Source: Gnetum montanum (lineage: Eukaryota; Streptophyta; Gnetopsida; Gnetales; Gnetaceae). From it: a stretch of 64,000 nt of DNA. How positions within the stretch are numbered: the stretch's first letter is position 1; the number at the start of each line of letters is the position of its first letter. Shown one piece after another: positions 1 through 9,662 of the stretch. The stretch is taken from NCBI GenBank assembly GCA_015680685.1, contig MNCI01029622.1, positions 1,158,554-1,222,553 on the forward strand, written 5' to 3'. A program made the translations under genes and the position numbers. The notes under the pieces were generated by a model that was not told the DNA's origin, did not search any database, and saw nothing but the letters and a program-made list of their open reading frames with translations.

Positions 1-389
1 ATCCCTCTGAGGGCATTAGCATGGAAAGCCTAACTACACTCTCCCCAGAAGTAGAGCAGGTGCCAAGGCCTGTTGCTGAAGGGGTTGCAGAAAGCCTTGC
101 ACACAATGCCAAGTTGTTGTGGACTTGTAGGCGTTCTGTTGAATAGTTGTGGCTACAAGTACAGGCGAAGGAAAAGGAGGTCTCTGCTGTAACTGAGGAG
201 CGTGACGATTTAAAGGTTCGATACGAGTTCGTCGCTGCAAGACTAAGTGGAGATCGTTCGTGGCGAACCTCGGAGATTACGTACACCAGGTACTGGAACC
301 TTCTAAACCGTCATGCGTCACTGACTCGGAGAATAGCGGAATGCAATGCTCAAGTTGATCTCCTGAACCTTAAGTGTCAAGATTGGAAG

Positions 390-1834
390 TGTACCAACCG
401 AAATCATCGGTGCAAGGCTAGAACGTTACGAGCACCAAAAGATCTACGGACAAGCACAGTCGACCCTGCCTCTGCTTGAGGGCAAACTGGAACGGACGAA
501 GGTAGAGTGCCTTGAATGGTCTACACGCGGATCAAACAAGGACTTCCCCCACGTTTTCCGCTACAACATGTTGGGTTATACGTAAACAATGCACGTTAAA
601 TGTAAACCATAAAAAAGCACGATAATGTAAATGAGCCTGTAAACGTAAACTGAAAAATGAAGAAAACTGCAATAACTCTAAGCAAAATGTAAACTGTTTT
701 GTATTGAGAATTGATTACAAAGTGCACCGGTCCAAACGCAGTTGTGGCTTTGACACAAGGCAGACGAAAGGCCCCGGCGTGTGCAGGGATGACTCGGCTA
801 GTTCGCAAGGCAGGCGGAGCGTAGAGACTGTGTGTACGGCGTACAGGGCTCTCCAGTGTAAGAGGGTTTTGGAGCTCTGGTCCGCAACGTCTATGTCTCT
901 TGTGTGCTTTGGAAGTTTTTTGCCAACCCCTGAAAACACGGAAAACTGGGATTTTTATAGGGGAAGGGTTACCGGGAAAATCGGGTTGGGAGACACGTGG
1001 CGTGTCGACCGGGTGTGTACATTTAGAAACTTGGTATATGCTGGGCATATACGCTACATCAGGCTAGCGTATTCGCTAGGCGTATATGCTGGACTTGCTA
1101 GGCGTGTGAACTTGGGTGGACGCTGGGCGTATACGCTGGACTTGCTGGGCATGTGAACTTGGGTGGATGCTGGGCATATATGCTGATGGATGCTAGGGTA
1201 TACGCTGGGCGTATACACTGAAACACTATAGCATTCACGCTGAAACACTGTAGCATTTACGCTGGAACACTGTAGCATTTATGCTGAAACACTGTAGCAT
1301 TACGTTGGAACACTGTAGCATTTACGCTGAAACACTGTAGCATTACGCTGTAACACTGTAGCATTTACGCTAAAACACTATAGCATTACGCTCGAACACT
1401 ATAGCAGCGTATACGCTGGGCGTATAGGAATGGAAGATCATCATTTGGAGCCCGAAATCGGATCTTCAAGTGCCTACGACCTACTAGGGACCTTGGGGAA
1501 GGTCCTGGGGGGGTCTAGACACTCCACTTTAGCATGTTTTGAGGAGTTTTTGAGCTCCAAAAGTTGTTGTATGCTGGGCCTTACGCTGGGCATGTGTAGG
1601 CCCGCGTACAGGATTCATACTTAGTGAAAACCAAGTATTTTGAGCTCAAAATTTGCCAAGTTTGATGCCAGATGTCATCGTAGTCTTCTGTGGATCCCAG
1701 GGAACTTTTACTTGCTTGTTTTGACTTCGTTTGATGCTATTTTGAGGCTTTCAAGCTTGGTCATGCTGAGGACCAACATGACTTAGCTTAATTTCTGTCT
1801 ACAAGTGTTAGCCAAAATTTTTTGTGGTGTTTCA
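390..1834 (-). mobile_element. Solo LTR inserted in exon 7 of the E0 opposite-strand gene
   Basis: The segment starts TGTACC and ends TTTCA, like the complete LTRs at 2906-4121 and 18940-20171, and shares their internal blocks (the stretch around 985-1020 and the terminal GTGGTGTTTCA). It is flanked by a perfect 5-bp target duplication GGAAG (385-389 and 1835-1839). Removing it restores the exon order seen in the E1 and E3 copies. There is no internal region, so it is a solo LTR, presumably from recombination between the two LTRs of a full insertion. At 1445 bp it is longer than its relatives, partly because of the tandem array at about 1206-1405. Confidence 0.93.
1206..1405. repeat. 22-bp tandem array inside the solo LTR
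   Basis: About nine degenerate copies of a unit of about 21-22 bp containing ACACTGTAGCATTTACGCTG follow one another in U3. Copies differ by single bases and by loss of one or two bases. I do not see this array in the other LTRs of the window, so it looks like an expansion private to this copy or sub-lineage. Confidence 0.8.
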
Positions 1835-2511
1835 GGAAGGCTTTCGCTTCCAAATTTTGCAAGTGGGGTCAGGATGAGAAGAACCATAAACATCAGTACA
1901 AGAAGTTGCTGAAAGAGGTATCTATTGAAAAGCGGCAACTGGAGATGTTTGTGGAGGATTTGGGCTTGCGTTCCGCCTTCGATACTTTTGCCCAAAACAC
2001 AACTATGGAGATGGAATCGCCTAAGAGGGTCATCACAACCTCTTCTGGGGAGGTGTCGGTAGGTGAATTCCCTCTGAAATGCCCTACCTGGTTAGCAGTC
2101 GACAAAGGCAAGGCTTTGGCTAACGTTGACTTGGGCTTGGACGGAACAGATTGGGCCAGTGTTCCAGAGGAAGAAATCCTTCGTCGACTGGAGTTTGGCT
2201 TAGGGGGATCCCCTATGGTAAATGTTTTATCTTTATGGAGTTAATTTATTGGATAATGTTTAAAATGTCTAGCATCTGCTTATTTTGTATTGGTTGTTTG
2301 TTTTTGGTGTTTTCAGCATGAGGGTGGTGATGATACACACGAGGTCGGCCCCAGTAGAGCAGGGGCCCCTGACACTAGTGGTTCTAAAGGAGATGATCCT
2401 CCTGTCACAGACGCCTAGTGTTTTTGTAGTTTTTGTGGTTTTTGCTGTTTGGCACAGGAATTGTAATTGAAAAATGTTGAACACACAGGAACGATTGTAA
2501 AATGTGGCATG

Positions 2512-2517
2512 AATAAA
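2512..2517 (+). terminator. Poly(A) signal of the E0 opposite-strand gene
   Basis: AATAAA lies about 95 bases after the stop of exon 8, in an AT-rich stretch. The same hexamer stands at the same place in E3 (56527-56532) and, on the other strand, in E2 (27695-27700). Confidence 0.65.
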
Positions 2518-2639
2518 ATATTTTTTTGTTTTGTTTTTTTAAGTTGTTTGCACACACATCATAATACCAAAATATTTTTGGGTTCGCTTATCTTTTTTAA
2601 AGGTGATGCACTGAAGGTAAATGATATGTAAAAAGGGAA

Positions 2640-2905
2640 AAGAAGGTATGCGTAGTTTAAGGCCATTTTGGGCCCCATTGTAAACAAGTAATATTTTTAG
2701 GAAAAGCGGAAGTTTCGTAGTGGGCCGACCATTTTTGATCGTGGCTAGTTTTATGTCATTGTGGACATGATAGTTTAATGTCTTTTCGGATAAGGAGTGT
2801 TGTAAAAAAAATTTTTTTTTTCTTTTTTGTTTTTTTGCTTTTACTGCTTATTATTATGTCTTTGTGTTTTTGGGTTTTATCATAGTTTAGCGTCATTTCG
2901 GACGT
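2640..2905. repeat. Linker 1 of E0, left half: AGTTTA hairpin repeats
   Basis: Spaced copies of the motif AGTTTANNGYCNNNNNNGRC lie between the end of the opposite-strand gene and the E1 insertion, for example around 2655-2680, 2748-2800 and 2885-2903. E1 inserted in the last copy. The 3-base arms GTC/GAC or GCC/GGC can pair around a 6-base spacer. Confidence 0.75.
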
Positions 2906-4121
2906 TGTACCACCTGAAATCATCGGTCCCCGACTGGAAGGGAAAACAGAGACCGTGGGATCGCAGGACGGGCACAGATGATCCCACCTTCGCCCGAGGG
3001 CGTGCTGGAATGCACGAAGGTAGGGTACCTTGGGTGGTCCGCACGCGGATCAGACAAGGATTTCCCCGAGTGTCACCGAAGTGTTATACGCTGGGTTATG
3101 CGTGAACAGTGTAGCGGGTGTAAAACAGTGCGAAGTGTGAACAGGGCATAAATAGAATGCAACCGGCGTAATCAGCGTAAACAGCGTAGGCAGCGTAAAG
3201 GGTAAGGAAAAATGTGCACATCGTAACAGCGTAAACTAAGCGTATACAGCGTAAATAGTGTAAACAGAGCATAAACAGGGTGTAAAGTGTAGAGCGTAAA
3301 TAGGGTGTAAACAGCGTAAAGTGTAAGTGCAGCCTAAGCGTAGACGAGCATAAACAGCGTAAACAAGTTTGAACAACGTAGACAAGTGTAAACAACGTAA
3401 ACAAAGTGAGCGTAAACAGAATATAAACTGTAACAATGACGTCGTAAGAAAACAGTTTTCAAGGTATCGGTCTTAACGCAGTTGTGCGTGTACACAAGGC
3501 GGACGTAAAGCCCCGGTGGGTGCAGGGAGGCGGCTGGTTTGCACGGTAAGCGGAGCGTAGAGATTGTGCTCGGCATACAGGACTTCCAACGTATCAGGGT
3601 TTCAAGCTCTGGTTTTCGCAGCGTAATTGCTTTTGGGTCTGCTCTAATAAAATTTTGCCAACCTTAAAAATGCGGAAAACTAGGCCTTTTATAGGGGAAG
3701 GGTTATCGGGAAAATCGGGTTGGGAGACACGTGGCGTGTCGACCGGGCGTGTACATTTTAGAAATATTGGTATACGCTATACGCTGGACTTACTGGGCGT
3801 GTGAACTTGGATGGACACTGGGCGTATACGCTGGGGCGTATACGCTGGGGCGTATACGCTGGGGCGTATACGCTGATGGATGATGGATGCTAGCGTCGAA
3901 TTACTTCAATTCTTGCTCCTGTTGCACCTGCTGTGTCGTGTATGCTGGGCGTCGGGCGTAGACACTGGGCGCAGACCCTGGGCGTAGACGCTGGTGCAAC
4001 ACTTGGTAAAAACCAAGTGTTTTGATCCACAACATTTGCCATGTGTGACTCCAAATGTAGCCAACGGGGGATCTGCTTCTTGTCGGACAAATGTCAAAGT
4101 CGAAATTTTTGTGGTGTTTCA
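2906..4121 (-). repeat. E1 3' LTR
   Basis: A 1216-bp LTR starting TGTACC and ending TTTCA, closely matching the E1 5' LTR except for small indels in the palindromic U3 array (about 3770-3995). On the minus strand a TATA box (TATAAAA, 3687-3693) marks the likely promoter, so U3 is about 3694-4121. A palindrome AACACTTGGT/ACCAAGTGTT lies at 3998-4021. Confidence 0.93.
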
Positions 4122-4191
4122 TTGGCCCCTCTTTGTTGATGCTTGAAGGAATCGACCCGAGAAGCATCGACAAAGAAGCGCAAAACACCAC
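4111..4191 (-). other. Polypurine tract embedded in a hairpin (E1)
   Basis: Read on the minus strand, the purine run AAAGAGGGG stands just before the start of the 3' LTR, where the polypurine tract that primes plus-strand synthesis should be. It lies in an inverted repeat: GTGGTGTTT (4111-4119) pairs with AAACACCAC (4183-4191), and TCTTTGTTGATGCTT (4130-4144) pairs with AAGCATCGACAAAGA (4162-4176) apart from one G-U type pair. The loop is about 17 bases. E3 and E2 have the same structure. Confidence 0.8.
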
Positions 4192-5089
4192 AAGCATCTT
4201 GATAAAAGCTTTGTCCCATGCCACTTGATGAGACATCATCGTACCATGTTTAATAGTGTATGGGATTTGAACAAGGTGAGATTGGTGACTGGTAGGAGAG
4301 AAGGGATTGTGTGAATTGATGACTGCCCAAGGGATTATGCTGGGGAAATGGGATGCTTAGGTGTGCGGCACGCTAGTCCTCATCGATAGCCATTGTTTGG
4401 CAGACTCAGAAGTCATGCATGCGATGTGCGTCCTTTGGCGGAACAGTGCTCTTGGTTAGTTTTCAAGAGCACTTGTTGTCCATGCCAAAGCCACAGGGTG
4501 ATGTTTTGCATTCTTTGGAAGAACAGGGCCTGTGTTTAATGTTTAAGGGGGACCTGTTGACGGGTAGCCAAAGCCATGCAACTGGATGCTTCTTGACCGT
4601 TTTGGGACATGAGTACTTGGTTTTGAGACAACTGCCTTCCCGCCTAGAGACTTATATGGGAAGCGCCAAGGGTCTCGTTGTTTTTTTTTTTTTCTTGTAA
4701 GATTGTTCTTGTACTCATGTGCGGATATTGTGTTTCTGTGTTGTGACTGCTGTAATCTTTTACAGTGTGAAATGGTTTTGTGAACAGATGGTGAATTTTC
4801 GAGGAATGGGAATCTACGAGTTAACGATTTGATTCAGTTTTGCCAGGTGGATTAATGGACGTTGCTTCATCTTGCTGCCTATGATGAAATGCACTCTCTT
4901 ACAAACACCTCTGAGCGTCATCTTGCAAACATAACTCTAGGGAGATAAGAAAACCATGAGTGAATAAATGAGTTTAGATTTAAACAGCTGCAGATGAACA
5001 AAAATATTGGGGGCGACTCTGAGCACTGAGTGCAAATGTCGACGCTGTTAATGAGATTGTGTGCCGATGAGGGGTGCAATGATTCTGAC
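4192..5089. other. E1 3' non-coding region between linker 3 and polypurine tract
   Basis: No retroelement domain is encoded here. It contains two imperfect direct copies of about 75 bases (around 4425-4495 and 4500-4580, both with a TTTGG..GAACAG start and a CCAAAGCCA end) and a T-run at 4679-4693. Comparable sequence is present in E2 (37480-37900, opposite orientation) and E3 (46730-47070). A plus-strand frame at 4419-4700 is partly conserved, but DNA similarity alone could explain that. Confidence 0.6.
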
Positions 5090-5560
5090 GAATGAATATG
5101 GCTATGGAGTGAAGGGTCGGAGAAGAACGTGCCAGTTTACAGTCTTGACGGACTATCATGGGTTAGTTTTATGTCGTAACCCGTTGGACATTGCCCGTTT
5201 AGCGTCGTGGCGGACGGTACGTTGCCAGTTTCGAGTCTTAGTGGACCATGCAGAGGCAGGCTAGTTTATAGTCTTAGTGGACTCTGTGGGGTATCAGTTT
5301 ATTTTCATAATGCCAGGACAATGATGGTGTTAGTTTTAAGTCGTAACCCAAGACTGTTCTGTGGTATCAGTTTATAGTCATGATTCCAGGACTAATCTGT
5401 GGTATCAATTTATAGTCATGATTCCAGGACTAATCTGTGGTATCAGTTTATAGTCATGATTCCAGGACTAATCTGTTGTATCATTTTATAGCCATGATTC
5501 CAGGACTAATCTGTGGTATCAGTTTATAGTCATGATTCCAGGACTAACACGTACCTGAGC
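5090..5560. repeat. Linker 3 of E1: spaced AGTTTA hairpin repeats
   Basis: More than ten copies of the linker motif lie just after pol. The right half is a tandem array of about 38 bp per unit, with core AGTTTATAGTC and a 10-base spacer before GAC (about 5345-5545). The left half has 6-base spacers (around 5135-5275). Linker 3 of E2 and E3 carries the same two types. Confidence 0.85.
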
Positions 5561-5566
5561 TCAAAT

Positions 5567-8500
5567 TTATGTATAGAACAATTTCAGGAACAAGTGATTG
5601 GTCGGATTTGCAAATTCTTTTCCGTCCATGTCAGCTAACTTGAATGCTCCGTTGTCGAATGCTTTGGTGACCAGGTAAGGTCCTTCCCAGTTGACTGAGA
5701 ACTTATCTGGGTGTTCTCGAACAGCCTTAAGCACGAGGTCTCCTTCTTTCATGGGACGCTTATGAACGTCATGTCGATGTCGTTGCCGTTGTCGTTTTTG
5801 GTACCATTCGATCTGATTGAGTGCACGTACACGCTCCTCCTCCACCGAGTTCAGGTCAATAAGGCGTAGATCATTGTTTTGCTCGTCGTCGAGAAGTCCA
5901 GAAAGCGTGATCCTTAGAGATGGTACCTATAATTCCAAAGGTAAAACAACTTCTGAACCGTAAACAAGACTGTATGGAGTTTTACCTGTCGAAGTCCGAT
6001 GTGTAGTACGGTATGCCCACAATGCATACACCAGTTGTTCGTGCCATCTTCGTTTACTTTGAGCAAGCATCTTTTTCAGTATTGTAATGATTGTCTTATT
6101 TGTTGCTTCCGCCTGCCCATTGCTCTGAGGATAGTAAGGAGATGAAAACGAACGTTTGATCCCTAGACTATCGCAAAACGTTTTGGTCTCGGAACTGCTA
6201 AATTGTGGCCCATTGTCAGTGATGATTGTCATGGGAATGCCAAAACGGGTCACAATGTTTTCGAGGATGAAGTGGCACATGTGTTTGGAAGTAGTTTTTT
6301 GAGGGGGCGCAGCTTCTACCCATTTCGTGAAATATTCGGTTGCTGTTATGATAAAACCATGCCCGGCGGAAGATGTGGGTGTTATCGGGCCTATAAGGTC
6401 CAATCCCCACTTCTGGAAGGGCCATGTGATCTGTGTTGTGTGCAACTCATTTGGTGGAATATGGATTAGATTACTGTGTTTTTGACAATTACTACATGTT
6501 CTAACCTTGGACAGACAATCTTACTCCATGTGTGGCCAATAGTAGCCTAAGCGTATTATTTTGGTTGCCATTGCCTTCGGTGCAATGTGTCCCCCGCATA
6601 TTCTGTCGTGTACTTGTTCAACAATTTTTTGGGCTTCGGTACTATTAACACATGTCAGCAGTATGCCTTCATAGGATCGGCGACACAATGTATCTCCTAT
6701 TAGTGTGTATTGTCTCCAGCGTTTGCGTACTGCATCCTTTTGTGCGTTTGTTAAATGTTGTGGCGTTTCGCCGTGCAGAAGGTATTCTTTTACGTCATCG
6801 TACCATTCATTGGCATGTGTTGTACTGGCAGATGCGATTGGCAACATGTCGAGAGTATTGGTTATGGGCTCGGCACAACTGGTTACGGAGCTTGGTAATG
6901 CGTGAAACATGTCAGGGGATATGTTTAAGGCCAAGGTTGCTAATGCATCTGCAACGGTATTGTCATTCCTGGAGACGTGTTGGACGTTGACGCTTTCGAA
7001 TCGTTTAAGTAGGTGTTTAGCCAAATCACAGTATGGTTGCAAGTGTGGCGCTTTACATGTATAGACGTCTGTGACTTGGTTTACGACTACTTGTGAGTCC
7101 CCTCTGACTACAAGCCGTGTAATGTCGGAAGCTAGTTCGGCCGCGAGACCTCTAAGGAGGCCTTCATACTCTGCTATGTTATTAGTACAATGGAAATTGA
7201 AGCGATAAGTAAAAGGTTTAATTTCCCCAGAGGGGTACGTGATTACAGCGGCGGCACTTCCTCCTCGAGAGGTGGATGCTCCATCGAAGTTTAGAATGGC
7301 GTCGTAGTTATCTAGCACCGTATCTATTGCATTTACATTTTCGTCTAGGAATTCGGGTTCTATTGTACCTAGATCTTGTGTTGGCGACGTAGTCATTTGA
7401 TTTGCTATGGCTTGGCCTTTGACTGATGATTGTGCCACGTAGCGTAGGTCAAACTCAACTATGATGGCCTTCCAACGGGCTATCTTGCTTGATTCATAGA
7501 TATTTCTAGTTATAGCTCTGAGTACATTGTCTTTGCAAATTATGTTAGCCTAATTTTGGAAAAGATAATGTCGCCATTTCTTTAAAGAGAAAACTAAAGC
7601 TAAACATGACTTTTCTACATCGTTGTATCTTTTTTCATGGGCAAATAATGCATGGCTCAGGTAATATATAGGGACTTCAATTCCATCATCTTTTTTCTGG
7701 CATAACATAAACGCGATTGGTGATTCTGATGTGGCCAGGTAGATGTAAAATGGTTTGTCGTTTTTGGGTGGGTACACCGTGGGTAGTCGCGCGAGTGTTG
7801 TATTAATGTTGTAAAATCCTTCTTGGCACTACGGGGTCCATTCGAAATGGATATTTTTGCGTAGTAGGTGGTTCATGGGTGTTAGTTTTTCTGTCAATTT
7901 TTCTATGAACCTCCTAATGAACTGTAATCGACCTTGTAGCCCTCGAAGTTCAATTAGGTTGCTAGGTGATTTCAGGTTTGTAATGGCCTTAACTTTATCG
8001 GGATCTACCCGTATCCCTGCTTCTGAGGTTACGAATTCAAGTAGTTTACCTGTCTTGACGCCAAAGACGCATTTCTTTGGGTTAAGCCTTAGTTCGTATT
8101 TTAGATAACGTTTTAACACTAGGTCAAGATCCTGCACATGTTGTTCTGACGTTTTTGATTTAACCGCTATGTCATCCACGTAATCATTGAGTGAATGTAA
8201 GATGTAATCGCTGAAGATGTATGTCATCGCCCTTTGATATGTGGCCCCAGCGTTCTTGAGACCGAAAGGCATCATCGTGTAACAAAGGGTTCCCCAAGGT
8301 GTCATAAAAGTGGTTCGGAGCTAGTGTTATGGATTAATACGTATCTGGTTATATCCCGAGAACCCATCCATAAAAGATAATAGGTCATGCCCAGCGGTTG
8401 AGTCAACTAATTGATCAATGCTAGGTAAGGGGAAGTCATCCTTTATGGTTGCTACGTTGAGGTCTCGGAAGTTGATGCATAGGCGGATACTTCCGTTCTT

Positions 8501-9054
8501 TTTTGGGACTATAACCATGTTTGACACCCACTCGGCGTAATCAATAGCCCTAATGAAACCAGCTTGGTAGAGCTTGGTAATCTCACTACGAACTGCTAAC
8601 GCTACCTCGGGCTTGACCTTTCTTGCTTTCTATTTCACTGGCCTTAGTCTCGAATCAAGGATAATGTTGTGCTGGATGATACGAGGGTCTAGTCCGGGCA
8701 TGTCCGTATAGGACCAAGAAAATGCTTTCATATTATCCCTAAGCACGTTTTTGATATATCTAGCCAGACACGGTTCTAGTAATGCGCTTAATTTTAGAAT
8801 TTTAATTTCCCCATTCGGCATGGTGATGGGATTTTCGGTTAGAGGATCTTCGGTAATATTTTCGGCTTCTATGTCAAGGGATTTTTTCATACCCTCATAG
8901 TCATTAACCGTTTTCTATGTTGAAGCTATTATTACATTGTTTGTTGATGAGCTCGCATGGATGAGATTCATGTCGATATTCCTTTTGACCTCGCCGTATG
9001 GTCCATCAATAACCAACGGCTTAGTTAAGCGCTTGCAATACATTGGGCTAGTTC
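5567..9054 (-). pseudogene. pol: E1 pol: RT, RNase H, archaeal-type RNase H, integrase (broken)
   Basis: The product would copy element RNA into DNA and insert it. In coding order on the minus strand: an N-terminal region (from ATG at 9043); reverse transcriptase with NMVIVPKKNGSIRLC (about 8525-8475) and the catalytic YVDD (about 8180-8170); the RT-linked RNase H (around 7780-7550, FYIYLATSES); a second, archaeal-type RNase H (around 7310-6940, LNFDGASTSRGGSAA); an integrase zinc-binding region (around 6640-6480); an integrase core with Asp in WGLDLIGP, Asp in ITDNGPQF and Glu in NGQAEATN (about 6420-6070); and a C-terminal WEGPYLV module (about 5680). At least six stops or frameshifts break it, so it is dead. 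The second RNase H is the Tat-lineage hallmark. Confidence 0.93.
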
Positions 9055-9139
9055 CTGTCAATAAATAGAGAGCCTAGTAAGATAGCGATGGTCGTTTTAT
9101 GTCTTTTGGCAATTTTTAGTGTATATGTATGACAGTGGA

Positions 9140-9355
9140 TTAACGTAATCGTGAAATGGCAGTTTAATGCCTTACTGGGCAACGAACGGCAGTTTAATGC
9201 CTTACCGGGCAACGAACGGTAGTTTAATGCCTTACTGGGCAACTAACGGCAGTTTAATGCCTTACCGGGCAACGAACGGCAGTTTAATGTCTTACCGGGC
9301 AACTAACGGCAGTTTAATGCCTTACCGTGCAACGAACGGCAGTTTAATGCTTTAA
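9140..9355. repeat. Linker 2 of E1: 30-bp tandem array
   Basis: Seven to eight copies of a 30-bp unit containing CAGTTTAATGCCTTACCGGG lie in a row between pol and the opposite-strand gene. This is the GCC/GGC version of the linker motif: arms GCC and GGC around a 6-base spacer. Confidence 0.93.
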
Positions 9356-9463
9356 TTTTACATTTTACTTAGTTTATGCATGTAAATTTTATATATTTTT
9401 GAAAAATTCGAGGTAGATTTGAAAAAGCACGAAAAACGAGGCAAAAAGAAAGCAAAACGGAGG

Positions 9464-9662
9464 GCGGCAGCGGCAGCGGCGTCAACGCCAGCGTCAGTGT
9501 CAGCATCGGCATCGGCGTCGGAGTGCTATAAAAGGGGAAAAGGGGCTTCATTTGTCATTTGCATTTCCGAGCGTGAGCGTAAACTGCGAGCGAAACCCCA
9601 GTGTAGACGCCGAGCGAAACCCCAGCGTAGACGCCAAGACAAACCCCAGCGTAGACGCTGAG
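9464..9662 (+). promoter_or_regulatory. Promoter region of the E1 opposite-strand gene
   Basis: A GC-rich run of CGGCAG/CGGCGTC-type hexamers (9464-9522) is followed by a TATA box, TATAAAA at 9527-9533, on the plus strand, 130 bases before the ATG at 9663. The stretch from about 9575 to 9660 repeats AGCGTAGACGC words. E3 (TATATAA, 51873-51879) and E2 (TATATATA, 32707-32714 on the minus strand) have a TATA box at a similar place, so the gene seems to have its own promoter, independent of the LTR. Confidence 0.65.

Larger units (their letters stand above)
1..2418 (+). pseudogene. E0 opposite-strand gene, last two exons (broken)
   Basis: This is the 3' part of the gene described in full at 9663-14024. 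Exon 7 covers 1-389 and continues at 1835-2217 after a solo LTR insertion. Exon 8 is 2317-2418 and ends in TAG, with a GT donor at 2218 and an AG acceptor at 2315-2316. Exon 7 encodes a heptad-like, Glu/Lys/Arg-rich segment (LWLQVQAKEKEV and following residues) read as a coiled coil, then a stretch ending LGGSPM. Exon 8 encodes a short Gly/Asp-rich acidic tail. A TAG at 144-146 replaces the Gln seen in the E1 and E3 copies. No function is known; the coding assignment rests on close similarity to three other copies in this window. Confidence 0.85.

Noticed and set aside
2906-4121. Reading the LTR at 2906-4121 as a second solo LTR
   Set aside because: Its two direct flanks do not match each other, while its left flank matches the right flank of the LTR at 18940-20171 and pol follows it; it is the E1 3' LTR.
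9419-9661. Basic Lys/Arg/Ala-rich plus-strand frame before the antisense gene
   Set aside because: It spans the GC-rich promoter hexamers and the TATA box. E3 and E2 do not keep it as a frame.
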